This document shows, piece by piece, positions 21,001 through 33,500 of a stretch of 64,000 nucleotides of DNA; the stretch's first letter is position 1; the number at the start of each line of letters is the position of its first letter. The notes below the pieces were generated by a model. That model had not been told where the DNA came from, did no database searches, and worked only from the letters and a program-made list of their open reading frames with translations. Made by a program: the position numbers and the translations under genes. Source of the stretch: Anopheles merus (Eukaryota; Arthropoda; Insecta; Diptera; Culicidae). The DNA lies in NCBI RefSeq assembly GCF_017562075.2, contig NC_054084.1, positions 30,082,158 to 30,146,157 on the forward strand. Direction: 5' to 3'.

Positions 21001-24000
21001 CATTTTGAACATGCCTTTCGTTTTTTTTTTCATTTTTAACTCTTAAAAAAGGGAGCAGATAGAAAACTTACACAGTGGACGACTGAATGGGACAGCCATT
21101 TTGGCATACATTTGGCCAGGGAAAGGGGGGCAAAGCCTTGCCGATCGAAAGATCGCTTTTTTATAGTAGATTATCTAGTGTTCCTTTCCCACCGACAGCG
21201 CTAAAGCGGCTCACTAAAGGTAGGTTTATTTGTTCGCAGGATGTGGTTTTTTTCTTGGTAAAATAAATTAAAGATTTTCCGTTACCTATCGGGTAACGAA
21301 TATCGGTGCGAGGAGACCAGCAAAAGCACTGAATGAATTCCCTTAAAAGGCTATACTGATATTACCATCTCTTCGTACCTCTCTGGAACGAACACAATAG
21401 AGAGGGGTGAAAAAAATAACAATGACCATGCCTTTCAAACGCCGCAAACCACTGAAATGATGATGGTCATTTGGTGACCTAAGGAAAATGGGACATCGAC
21501 CTGTCGTTTAGCAAAGGATAAACAAGCTTGAGCTTTTCATTGCTTCCCTTTTTGTGTGTCGCTGTGGTTTGTACACCCTGTACTTATCAGAGTTCGTTTA
21601 TTGTTCGTGCTGTGTATTATCCATTTCAATCAGCTGGCCAGTGCTCATGGGGATCGGTCAGGGTTATCCATTATTGAATAGAAAATTGCATCGACCACGC
21701 AAAGTGCATTCGAATGGATTGTAGATTGCGTGCCATTAACAAAAAGCATTGTTGGAGTTCATTTGTCATCGATCGATATAGGAAACATGTGAACATGTGT
21801 TTGGGGCAGATTGTTGTGTTGAAAATTTAATCTGAATGTAGTAACTATTCCAAGTGTAACTTTAAAGTTGCTTTTGACGCACATTTCCATCAGTTTGCTT
21901 ACTTGAACCATTTTTGATGCCTAGATGTATGCAATCCACACAGCAAAGTGGGCATAATATATTTTTGGATTATTCTTATTTCATTAAAATACTCTATGAT
22001 CGTGCAGCCGACTACTGCTTAAGTTCTCATACTTTATATTACGAAACCAATAGCCAAGAAAGAATCATCTCAGCAAAATCCCCTTCAAATACACAAACCA
22101 TCGTCATCACGTTATCTAATCGCACGCTACAAGCGCACATCATAAACGAAAACTAAAGCACACACACACACACATTTTCACTCCAACGTTAGCAGTGCCC
22201 GATGATGCCGAAGTGCGCACTGCACCAGTTCGGCAAGCTCGAAAAGCTGCCATCTTGAAGGCAAAGCCTTACCGAAAATGGAGTTTTTTAATTAAACTAA
22301 ATGCTGCTTCTACTGCTGCTAATGTTGCTTTTTCTTCTCGCTGGTTCTTGTGCGTGTGTGCCAAAACTTTAGGGCACTCGTCCTGATGCTCGTGCGTTCC
22401 CGCTCCTGAGCGGCTCGCTCATTAAGGACACCAGCGGCGGCGGCGCTGTGTTGGCGTGTCTAGAGAATAAATTCATTATTAAATTTCTCAATTGTCACAT
22501 TCCCACCTTGCCCCTGTTTGTCTGATGTTGTTTCTGTCTTAGATGTTTCCATGCCACCTTAGGAATCGGTTGTTATTGGGTTGCCTTTTCGCAAAGGTGA
22601 TACAAGTCGACATCTTGGTCGAAGCAGAATGAGTCAAATGAGTTGAGCTTAGATTTCTTCTGAGCTCAAACGAGGGCAAAAAGCTTTAATTTCTGCTCGA
22701 AAATCTAATTCCGTCGACTTTTTGGAGCGCTTTGCGCAAAATTAATCAGTAACTTTGAGCCCCTGTTCCTCCCCGCTTGGTAACCACACAAAACCGAAAG
22801 GAGGCGCATTGTGGCTTGTGGCGGTATTTGCCACGCGGGACTGCGGGATTTATGTTTCATTTCACCACACACGAGCACACAGTATGCAAACACTGCTGCT
22901 TCTTCATCCGTATCGCTCTGTCCAAGGAACCTCTCATTTCGGTAGGAATGTTGCCACTTCCGGTTACGTTGCGTAAGCGCTGCCTGCTCGCTCCTCACTT
23001 TATCCTTTTTGAAAGCAAGAGTTTTGAGCGAACAGTTAAACCCGCCAGGACCTGGTTTATCTCGGGGAAATTAAATATTACCACCGAGCTATACGTTTCA
23101 CTATCATACACACACACACAGATCTCGCCCAAGAATGCACAGTGTTGGAAGTCGTGTAGTGTTGAAACCCCCCCCCCCCCACCCGTTGGGGATGGAAAAA
23201 AGTTAATCTCCATAAATAAGCAAAAACATTCGGGGCACTTTTTAACGTTCGCTCTGGGCTCTGGCGGAAAGGGAAAAGGTATTGCGCGAAGGGTTTTGTT
23301 TTGATTGTGGGAGAGATTGTGACTTTTCCGTGCACACATTTGGAGGCCTTGGTATTGCCGCCACCGCTCGCATGGTGCTGGTGATGCAGGAGCTTTGGGG
23401 ATCGTAATATGAGATGATATTTCCACCCAAAAAGTGTATCGCGTGTGTTGTGGGGCGAGAAAGGTTTATGTGTGAGGATGTTTTTTGTTTTGCTTTACAA
23501 AAACCAGTACTGTTTTGCTTAAATTCCGCAAGGATGGTTTATAGCCGGCGCGAATGGAGCGTGCAGTAGAATGTGGGTTTTGGATGCTCATAATGGGGAA
23601 TGGAGCAGAAGATTGTGTTTTTGTGGGCTTTCTGTGACTTTTTATTTACGGAAATGAACCAAAATTGAGTGAGTTTGAAAATGTAATCTAACCTTATAGT
23701 GAAATGGTACGATAAATGCACTTTAATATGTCATTTTGGCGAATGTATTCAATTGAGAAAGTGGAGTTTGTTTAAGTTTACCTTTACAATGCATAAATTC
23801 TGAATTGATGATTCGAAGCATACTTAAATTACTATCCTCTTCCCTAACAATCTAAAATGTAAAGCTAGAATCTTGATCAGATGACCAGGGGAATAAGGCA
23901 AGAGATCGGACAACTTATTAATAAAAATTTCCATAAAATATATATTATTCACTCCTTTTTCTAGCCAAGAAGCTTATATTTTCATCCTGTTCGTGGAACC

Positions 24001-24085
24001 ATATTCATCATCAATCACTTTAGTTCATTTCACCTTTTGCGTTAAAAAATACATTTTAAAATTGTTTGGTTTTCATTTTTCTGTT
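18080..24085. other. Non-coding interval, no gene seen
   Basis: Mixed-composition DNA. It contains poly-G at 19451-19461, poly-C at 19761-19769 and 23168-23180, and short CA tracts near 20540, 22160 and 23107. Open frames up to about 175 codons occur (for example 22777-23304) but run through simple repeats and show no domain. I found no splice-bounded exon and no RNA gene. Confidence 0.5.
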
Positions 24086-24667
24086 TCCAATTAGGGTAGA
24101 TGCACCAATAGTGGTGCAATTTGTGGTGGTACAGGCGTATTTTAATGGATTTAAAATGTCAGGAAGAACAATTTCTGAATATTTTAACACATAACAGTTG
24201 GAATATGTTTTATCTTCGCAATCACAACCATTTTTACCATGAAACACAAAAAATTTGCGAAAAAATACATATTTTTGTGATTGCTTCGTTGTACCTATAA
24301 TGGTTGTATGGTTCCTATAGTCGTCGTATTGTGTTCCTATAGTGGTGCTAAACAAAAATGCCTCAAAACAGTGTGAATCAATGAAACTTAGTTTTGAAGC
24401 TGTTTTCGTGTGAATAGCAGGAATCACTGCCATAATAATGATTTCTTTCGTAATTTGATCGTAAAAAATGTATGAATTAGGGTGATGAAAATGTTGACTT
24501 AAGTACTGAATAACACCTGTCGTTAACCCATACCCAGAAGAGTTTGCTTGATTTGAAATCGATTTTTCACTTAGCCAAATAAGCGAATTTTGGCCTTTGT
24601 TTGGTAAATTACTTACAGAAAACTCATTTTTGTTGCTTATTTTAATGAAAACAGTACGACATGTCAA
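24056..24667 (-). CDS. Unrecognised 203-codon frame inside the TA-flanked element
   Basis: I do not recognise this protein. In sequence this AT-rich, 203 codons without a stop is well beyond the length expected by chance. The frame runs from inside the element through its left inverted end, with the stop just outside it in the flank. It is therefore not simply an intact element gene; it could be a truncated transposase-related or exapted reading frame. The decamer repeats are translated as TTIG-type segments. No HTH, zinc finger or DDE signature is visible. A CAG/GTAATC donor-like site lies just upstream on the minus strand, so a spliced origin is possible. No ribosomal or expression evidence is available from sequence alone. 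Confidence 0.3.
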   Translation of the reverse strand: MTCRTVFIKISNKNEFSVSNLPNKGQNSLIWLSEKSISNQANSSGYGLTTGVIQYLSQHFHHPNSYIFYDQITKEIIIMAVIPAIHTKTASKLSFIDSHCFEAFLFSTTIGTQYDDYRNHTTIIGTTKQSQKYVFFRKFFVFHGKNGCDCEDKTYSNCYVLKYSEIVLPDILNPLKYACTTTNCTTIGASTLIGNRKMKTKQF

Positions 24668-25146
24668 AATGTCGTCGAAAAAAATCTATGATTACCTGTT
24701 TTTTATTGATTTTAGAACTAGGACCACTATAGGAACATACCTGTTTGGTGTACCTATAATGGCACTATCGTAAAAAACACTTAAAAATACGTAAATATGG
24801 TCAAAAGCCAATGAATTAGAATTAAATAATATCATTTGATAACAATTATGTTAAAAAACTAATAATTGCGTTGTTATGTGGTAATTTAGAACGTTAACAA
24901 AAATATGAGTATCGTTATGAAATCCTAAGGATTTTGGAAAAATGTTGATACCTTTCACAAAATAATGGATTTTTCGGTCACAAAGAAACGGAATGGCCCC
25001 ATTTCATTTTTAAATTCTTTGTAAAAGGCTAGAGAACATTTCACACTATCGTAGATAACGTAACTACTGTTAATTTATCGTATGAGACGCATTTTAGTGC
25101 AATACCACCACTATTGGTACTAGCACCACTATAGGTACGTTTACCC
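24094..25146. mobile_element. TA-flanked inverted-repeat element with eight CCTATARTGG-type decamers
   Basis: The left end reads GGGTAGATGCACCAATAGTG from 24094. The right end, inverted, reads GGGTAAACGTACCTATAGTG to 25146. TA lies on both sides (24092-24093 and 25147-25148). The 26-bp ends differ at about six positions. Eight near-copies of the decamer CCTATARTGG occur inside: 24104, 24294, 24314, 24336 and 24753 in plus orientation (24104 and 24314 with one change each), and 24723, 25108 and 25126 inverted. This is a density not expected by chance. An AT-rich 203-codon minus-strand frame (24056-24667) crosses the left end. The TA duplication suggests the Tc1/mariner group or a TA-type MITE, but no DDE motif could be identified, so the class is inferred. 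Confidence 0.75.
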
Positions 25147-25573
25147 TAGTTTAGATAATTTAAATAAATTTTAAACTGTCGATCTAAGTAGTTTTTAGCC
25201 TTTCATTACAAAATATTTATGTTTCATCAAAAGACAAAACTCAATTTCAATTTCATGAGCTAAACTGATCGAGCTGGCCACGGATTATCGTTTGTGTACA
25301 TATAATCTAGGCTAAAAACCTGAGGCTAGTTTTTGTAGAAATTGTATTCGCTACGTGATATATTTGAAAGTATTCAGAACCTATCTCTCTACCCTATGTT
25401 GCAAATAGTAACGTTGGGAACTTTCTCTATTTCCCTCGAAATGTTACGTAATTGAGGGATGCCACTACTTATTTTTACTGTGGCGCCATCTACAGTGAAA
25501 CAGTAGCAAATGGAGCAGTAGTAGAGCAGTTTTAAGCAATGTTTATGATTCACAAGTGAATCATTCTCTAAGT

Positions 25574-25774
25574 TGGACTTGTGGTACAGTCGTCAACTCG
25601 AACGACTTAACAACATGCTCGTCACGGGTTCAAGCCCCGCATGGAACGTGCCGCCATACGTAGGACTGACTATCCTGCTATGGGAGGAATCAATAAGTCA
25701 CTGAAAGCCAAGCCCACAAGTGGTACAGGCAGGCCTTGGCCGGCAACGGTTGTTGAGCCAAAAGAAAAAGAAGG
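25574..25774 (+). mobile_element. tRNA-derived SINE of about 200 bp (SINE200-like)
   Basis: TGGTACAGTCG (25582-25592, box A) and GGGTTCAAGCCCC (25626-25638, box B) form a clear tRNA-like head. It is followed by a tRNA-unrelated body with GGCCTTGGCCGGCAACGG and an AAGAAAAAGAAGG 3' tail. The size and structure match tRNA-headed SINEs known from Anopheles; the family name is inferred. It is non-coding and depends on a LINE in trans. A target duplication was not obvious. Confidence 0.8.
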
Positions 25775-25779
25775 AATGA

Positions 25780-27851
25780 ACACATTGCAAGAACAGATTT
25801 AACAACATTGAAATGTAATAAAAACTAAATCCACTTACAGTGTTTGACCTATTTTATAGGTCCTGTGAAGCACCCCAAACATCGAGCATTTAAAAAGGAT
25901 TTCTAAACAAAAAAGACCTTATATTCAATGCCAGATCATCGGGGAAAACCCCTCTCTTTCAACGTTCAATTTGTCTCCATCGATGCAAAACTCTGCACGC
26001 GGAGAATGGGTGAAACAACGTTTTAAACCAGAAACCGTTTCACCCAAGAGCTTTCCCCGAGTGCCTGAGTGTTTTTACCTACCTTCTGTTTCATCTGCAG
26101 TGCAAAAGTTCTCAACCGAGCATTGTAGTACCGCTTCTTCTTCTTTTTTTTTTCTTCGTTCGAATTCCCACAGTCATTCCCCATTGCTTTCGAGAGCGCA
26201 ATGACGTTGCCGTGCCGATAGTTGAGTAAGCACCTGGCCCACCCGTACCAAAACTCGTGGGTTTTCATTCTCAAGGACGGAACGATGTTCGCCGAACGGG
26301 AGCCGGAATGCCACATAGGCTTCATGTGTAATGAGAGCTCTTTTTTTTTTCGTTGTAACCAACCAGTAAAGCCTGAGCACCTTTTACACTACATTTTACT
26401 TGATGGGTTTTCATCCTACTGCTCCTGTTGTTGTTGTTGCTGGTTGGTGTTTTTTTTTCCACTCCCACTCCCTTGTGCGGACACGTTGACTCGGCTCAAT
26501 TGTGACTGTTTCGCTTGTTAGCTCGCCGGAGCGAGCTGTGTTCCTATGCTTTCGGGCTCGTTAGTATCAGTTTCCGCATGGGAATATCCGGTACGTTTCA
26601 TTCTTACCGTTGCTGTTGTTGTTGTTGGTTGAAAATGTTTTCCACCGTTTTTGTTTCAATGGAGGAAAAAACGCACACACGCAGCACCTGAACGATAGGT
26701 TGGTCGTTGGTCGTGGGAGCAAAAAGAGGAAGGTTTTTTGCCGTCAGCGCTATTTGTCGAGTGGTTGAGAGAGGGGATCGTCAATTCTGATGTTTCTACT
26801 CTTGATGCTTGGTAAACTGGTATCGATGGTTCCTTGGGGAAATGGGAATGATATTGTTTCTGGCTGGCAAGAACTGACTGATGTGTAACACCACAGCCCG
26901 TTACGCAAGCACATCCGACAGCGAGCGGAAACGTTGTGTGCGCTCTCCCAATGACCTTTGGATGTACTTTTGATGGAACGTTTTGAAAGCTTCCCGGGAT
27001 CGTATAGGTTATGAAATCGTTTTGAGGAAGTCGTATGATGTAACTATGTTTCTTTATTCTTGTTTTAGTTTGCTTTTCAATGTTTTCAATATTCATTTTC
27101 GTGGACCTAATTCAAACTAATAGTGCCTTTCAATAGAAAAGACTCTCTCAGGCATTTCATCATAAAAATAGTTTTAAATAGATTTTCCCCCAACTACAAC
27201 TATCCCTCTTAACGGAGGCAATTTTCTTCAGCTAACGCCCAACCCCGGCGACAACCAAGCAATTTTCTCGCCCGGTTATTACACCTATTATGCTCAATGA
27301 CCCCCCCCCCCCCCCCGTCATCAATGTTGCCCCGAATAGTAATGAGCGCGCCCCGAACGACACGTGAAAGATAACAAAAGAAAGCCAGCCACGCGAGTAA
27401 GCTTTGATCGGAAAGTCTTTGAAGACGCCATAAGGATATCCGAAGATATCCCGGGGTGTTGTGTTGTGCATTCTTTCCCGGTTGCGGTTACGGGGCCGTG
27501 TCCTCACCGTCCCAGGGATGGGCACAAGGTACATAAACTCCAAGCAAGAAGGAAAGCAAGCAAACGCGACAGCCCTAGCCTGGCAAACGGGAGCTGTGGC
27601 TCAAATGAATCGGACGTCCTGAAACACAACCGGAAGGATATGAATTTTATACAAGGACATCCCACGGGTGGATGGGGGAGGATGCGAAGAAACTAAGAAA
27701 AGCAAGGCAGGGTGTTGTGTTGCTTTGGTTGGCACAAGAAAAATGGCGCTTTCTGCTAAGCCGTTCGCCGTGCCTACACGTAGCAGGGCCAACGCTCTTC
27801 GACGCAAACACCAGATAACCCAAGCGAAAAATGGATCAAGGGAACGAGTGT

Positions 27852-27898
<47 letters not shown>

Positions 27899-29925
27899 GG
27901 GGGCTGAGCGCAAAGAGAAGAAGGAAGAGAGTGATCGTTATCTTTATGCTAATATTAAACAGAAGTTGTGGTTACGTCTTGGTGGTTACGTGGTGGTTCT
28001 AACGCTGCTCCGAAGTGCACACAGACAGCCAAGCTCGTAACCGGAAGCTCGGGGGCTGCCGGGAAAAGATACACTCCAAAGCCGCTGTCGGGAAGGACAA
28101 CACGAAACATAAACACAGCTGAGCTTTTATTTAGTTTTCGTTTGCTGAAACGAAAGGGGCAAATGTGGCAGTTTTTCCCGCTGCTGCGGCCCAAAACTTC
28201 TCAAACGTTGGGAGGCGTGGGCTATATACGACACACGCAGAACCTTAGTACTCCGTACCGGAAGGTTGGTTGGTTTTGGAGTGGTGGATTGAGGGAGAGA
28301 TGAAAGAGCTTAGCAGAACTTTAATGCTACGTTTGCAGAGCTTCACACAACGACCACGGGAGGATGTCGTAAATTTCGCCCCTCACATCCTTTGCTTCTT
28401 GGAGAAAGGAGTTTTATCCCCGCCGTGAAGGAGCACCTACCTAGCTCGGTGTAACAATCGTTTGCCCCGTGCCCCAATCATGGCGGGAAGGGAATAAAAA
28501 TAAATAGTCAAATCTGGTAGCGAAACAAACGGACCCCTTTTTTCATACACTGCGTGCGTACCAAATAGACCGCGCTCTCAGGTGTTGCGCGGACTCCGGT
28601 GTAACCATAACCCATAGACAAATTGTAGTATTCTTTCTCCAGGGCACATGGAACATGTAAAACGGCCACCGAGTTTACCCAACCGCAAAAAAAGAGAAAC
28701 AATTTCGCTGTAACAGCTGCCAAATAAAGACGTTTGATAAATGTGTCACGGGGGGGTAGAAAGGAAAGTTTCTCCATACGCGTGTGCCTGGGGAAGGATT
28801 TCGTTGTGTCTCCCACTCATTCTCAAAACGATTTCAGACCAAAGCGAAATCTTAATAATCTGGCACTGGCACGTATGGAGCGTTTGGCTGGGACATGATG
28901 GCACCAGGCGGACGGGTTGATTGAAGTTGTGAGATGTTTATCTTTTGTTTATTTATTTTTTTGTGCGTGTTTTGATGTTTTCTTGCGTCTAGGCTGTTCT
29001 AAGTTGGCATTGTGAATAGGTCGTCATGTATCATACCCGGCCTACTGAAGTGCCAGTCCTTTTGCAATAAATGAGGATTATGTTGGGATGATAATTTCAT
29101 TATCCCTACCAAAATAATTGCTATAAAGTGAATAAGCATGTTGTTGATGAAAAGGATAAATTTACCGATAATGGTTGAAGAACACTAACATATTTTCATA
29201 CTTTAGAATTTCATAATTAATTGTCGCCTCAAAAGATTGCAACAACAATTTTCATGTTTTCTACGGTGATTGTCTTCAAACGGAAGATACGGATGTACGG
29301 AAAGATGTTCCTTGAACAGCTGAAGTCATGTCATAAAATAAAAATAAGCTTATTAAATTCATTAAGTTTGATGTTTGAATTATTTTTTTCTTTGACAGAA
29401 ACGTGGTCCAAAATAAAGGAGGAAATCTTCAATTCCAAATGACTTACAATGATTTCGTTAAGCACGAATCAGTATAACAATTTAACGTGAAAAGTATTCA
29501 ACGCAGTGTTGGTTTAAATGACAGACGTCCATGCTTTATAGTGTCGCTATCATAGTGGCATGTATCAAATCCCATATGAACCACTTATAATCCTCTCTTG
29601 AAGCATAGCAAATATAATTTTCAACACAATTCTTTGAGTTTTATTGAAATCTTAAAAAATTATTAACATGACCATTTACTTTTCTTACTAACTGCAGAAG
29701 TAATGACTTATGTGGATATTGAAAATATAACCTTTAGGGTAATTTTGTTGCAATTGTTGCTCGCTTAAGGGAACAGTCTGCGTAATTTATATGTTTCTGA
29801 AGGATAAAATCACAATATGCATGTTATGCGTGCCTAGTATACATAATTATTGTTTGAATTATAGTTTGTAGTTTAGGGATAAAAATAATGAACAATAGCC
29901 AGAAATACTGATTTTCTAATCTAAT
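25780..29925. other. Non-coding interval with simple repeats
   Basis: No gene is supported. It contains poly-C (27301-27316), a GA tract (27859-27894), GTT/TTG-rich stretches near 26425 and 26610, and AT-rich DNA from 29000 onward. Open frames of 100-146 codons occur on both strands without domain character. Confidence 0.5.
27859..27894. repeat. (AG)n microsatellite
   Basis: About 18 uninterrupted AG units. Confidence 0.95.
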
Positions 29926-29932
29926 CTAAAAC

Positions 29933-30442
29933 CCAATTGTTGCACTCTTACAAAAACTCTAAATTTTATTATTGCACTCTTTGAACCCAATTATTGCACA
30001 CTTTCCAATACACTGAAACCGATGAAAAAGAGCCCTAAACTGGTTTTTTTTCTCTATCGAATAGTGTTTAGGACAATACTAAACGCTGTGACATTATGCG
30101 TTTGTCTTTGGTTCATGCCGGAATTCTGGAAAATAAGTAACGAACATGCAGCTGCTGCCACATGCTAATCGCACAGGACGAAATAAACTTTATTTTGTGA
30201 GGCACCATTCTTAGTAATCTAGCTAAAAAAAATTATTCGTTTTGATCGAAATGAGACGAAAATTTTTCATTTGGGCTTAAAAAATCGAAAAAGTGCTATT
30301 TAAAAAAATAAATAGTGGAGTATGCGGATAAAATGCTCAAGATGAAAGGAAAAATGCTAGCTCCTATCAAAGTTTTGTAAATATGTGGAAAAACAACAAT
30401 TTATACGCAGTGTGCAATAATTGGATAGAGTGCAACAATTGG
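29933..30442. mobile_element. Element with five copies of a 16-mer at its inverted ends
   Basis: CCAATTRTTGCACWCT occurs at 29933-29948, partly at 29968-29980, and at 29987-30002. Inverted copies lie at 30409-30424 and 30427-30442. The outermost copies on both sides are identical (CCAATTGTTGCACTCT), so the 510-bp block has symmetrical ends built of repeated putative protein-binding sites. There is no coding frame and no clear target duplication. It is best read as a non-autonomous DNA element; the superfamily is unknown. Confidence 0.6.
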
Positions 30443-30449
30443 CATATTA

Positions 30450-33400
30450 TCCTACATCAGCCACAAGCAAGAATGACACAAAAAAGACGGTATTATATTG
30501 GTTTTCATTTCGAAATCGCCTTGCGTTCTGGGTGGCAATCATTTTATTTAAAATTCATTGTCCAAACACTGACTTCCACCTACCTAGCACAACCTAATCC
30601 CACGCTTTTCGAACTGCAAAAAAAAAAAAAACAATCGTTCACACTTCAAAACGGTTTACACCGGGGGCATATTTCAACTGCAAAATCCCCACTGCTGCAC
30701 GACTGCAAAACGACACGATTTGTCACATTTCACACGGTTGCTGCAGTTAACCGGGTACACGGAAGCGCATGACCATTTAAATTCAATCCATTCATAAACC
30801 ACTAAGAAACGATTATGGCAAATGACGTAACTGTCAACTGATAAATCTTGCCTGCCCCAAGAGAGCACCTCGCCAGCGCTCGCCATTTCGCCAACGCAAC
30901 CGCTCTGCCTGCAGATACTGGTGCGAAAAATGACCGGCACCGTTTCGAATTATCGAAATTAGCTTCTCCCGTACCGTCTGCTCCTGCTGCAAACCGAGCG
31001 CTTAATCCGATACATTGCCTGCGGGATGGCGGGACTGGATGGCGGACCGTCCCAATCGGACACAGATACTTTGTGGCAAATGATCACAATTTGCGGCCTA
31101 ACCGGCATATTTCCCTTCCCGAAGCCGCTGCTTGCGGCTTTGCTGTGGTTTTGCACTCGCTAGAATGTGGCCAGACCACAGTGCAAGCAGCGAGCCACCG
31201 AGGCTTAAATCAATCGCAATGAAATGGGCGGTTTGGTGTTAAAAGTTTGCTGCCGCAGAATCTTGCAGAGCGTAGCGAAAAGAAGCGCCTCCCGAACGAT
31301 CGTGAGACCACCGCGATGCTGATTGCATAGCCCTCAGGGGGGGAAGGATCGCAATGGGCGGCGTGTTACCGTGCCGCGTGTGGGGTGGCGAGGTGTTGCT
31401 GTATTATTTATGTTACGGCACGATCGGCTTGGACAGCTCGCCCTCTGCGTAGGTTAGTGTGTATGGATTAGTTTTTTACCGTTCCCGCGTTTTTTCCCTC
31501 TTCTCCCAGGATCGGTTATGATCAATGGTGTTGCAGTCCCTGTTTCTATGCGTGAAGGGAAATAGCTTTAATCGTGTGCGATTTCTTCCCGCTGGTAGCA
31601 AACAGCTCATCTTTTACCAAGCAAAGGTAGCCGTTTAGATGGTGGTGGCGTAATGCAAACAAGCGCTCAACCTTTTCCCCCTGCATAACGGTGTCAGTGA
31701 ACGGTGTGTACAGTTAATCGCTAATCGATTGGGGCGTTTTATGGGATGTGCTTTTTGGTTCACACCTTTGGCAGAGGCATTACCATTATCGGGCTGATTG
31801 AAACCGACAGCGATCGATTTTTAATTAATAAATGTTATCGCAAAGATAAACACAGCATGGAAAGAAAAAAGGGCGACCAATTTGCAACAATGTTTATGTT
31901 GGAGGAGCAGTATGAGATGAAGTCACACAAGAAAATTGCGGTACAGTTTGAATGCTGCGCACGATTGAATGCTGTGCAAGCAAGGTAATAACTATTATTA
32001 AAGCAGCTAATGAACAATTCAAACCTTCTAAGGCGATACAAGAACGACTCACGTTTTAGAACGCGTCATGCTAGTTTTTCCAGTGTTCTTTAAATTAAAT
32101 CATTACCGTTTTACGATTAGACTGGATTTAATGTTTGTCTCGCTAATTGCACCGCATCAGTACTACCTGACGTAGCACGGGTTTAAGCAGTGATGGGAAT
32201 AACTGCTCATTAGTTCAGTGGATTCAAGCAAAGTGGATGAGCTAGCATGGCGGGTTGCATAGTTTATGTTGAGAGTGAAATGACGTTGAAAGTGTATTTT
32301 AATTCACGATTGAATTGAATCTATTCAAGTGAGTTATGAATCGGGCTAGAGAGAATCATAACACACAAGAGTGATTCAATTCAATGTGAAAGTGTTGCTT
32401 TTCAATCAAGAGTTGGATTACACATCGAAATTAATTTCAATAGAGTTTATTTTACTCATGAATCATTAAATTCGTTTTGAATGAGTTATCGCTCGGCTTG
32501 GCGAGTTGAATGAATTTAAATTTACCTATCACAGGAGTTATTTATCTCACAAATGATTTATTTCATCAAGAGTAAGTTGCTTGTTTGCATAAAGCACTAA
32601 ATCACTGAGGATAATAGTAATTTAACTCAATTAAATTAATTATTAAAAGGCTACTAGTTGGTGCAGACAGTTGAATCTCTTCACAATGATTTAATCCCAA
32701 CTCACTCATTTGCTCAGCTTGATTCAGTATGCACATCACTAGACTCATTGCACAAAACGGTTTGTTTGGATAACAAACATTACAGTACAGCGTTTTGAAT
32801 CTGCTCGCACATCCAATATCGATCGTGGTGGTGCCGCACCGGATAAGATTTGAAGCGTTGACGGTTTATTTGCTGGTGGGGCGCCATAAAAGCGACTCTG
32901 CCGCCACCAATTGTTCCATCTCCGCCGCCTGACGCACAAATAAAGCAATACCAAAAAGGAAATAAAATTTAAAAGCCTCACAGTAATGAGCGTCGCTTGA
33001 GAGTGGCACAGTCAGTGCAGCAAAAGCGCAGTGCACCGTAGAAGGGGAGAGCAAAAAAACAACAGGGGAGTAATTAAAATATTACTCGGTGTGTGGATTG
33101 CAATTGAATCGTATGAAAAAGGGAAGATGGACGGTACGAAACGATTCTTTTAAATGCGACGTTGTTGAGGATAATTTCATAATTTGCAGTACTGTGTGAC
33201 TGCACCAGGCGCCAAACTGAGCGGCTCAATTAGATCGATGAAAGCTTTAAAGCCTGCCGTAACCCGGTTCTTGAAAATGTCTGAGTCTTGGAAGGTTGCG
33301 TGGGACGATCGGGTTTTGGGGCAGACATTTAGCGTCATACTGGAAATTGCAAGAAGAAGAAAGAACACAACGTGGAATTTAAATAAATAAAAAAAGTAAC

Positions 33401-33500
33401 GTTTTTTTTGGAAAAATGCCTTATAAACAGCTATTGTTTATGATGATCTTGTTCACTTGAAACACTTCATTGCACCCACTGAATTCAACGCTGAAATTCT
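30450..33500. other. Non-coding interval
   Basis: No gene or RNA is recognised. A block from about 32188 to 32742 is unusually rich in GATTCA/TGAATC and GAGTTA/GAGTGA words and may be an old element. Confidence 0.45.
32188..32742. mobile_element. Possible hAT-like MITE remnant rich in GATTCA/GAGTGA words
   Basis: AGTGATG near 32189 and its inverse CATCACT near 32740 bound a region dense in TGAATCA, GATTCAA, GAGTTATGA and ACTCA words on both strands. This is typical of subterminal repeats in hAT-type MITEs. No 8-bp target duplication was found, so the call is tentative. Confidence 0.3.
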
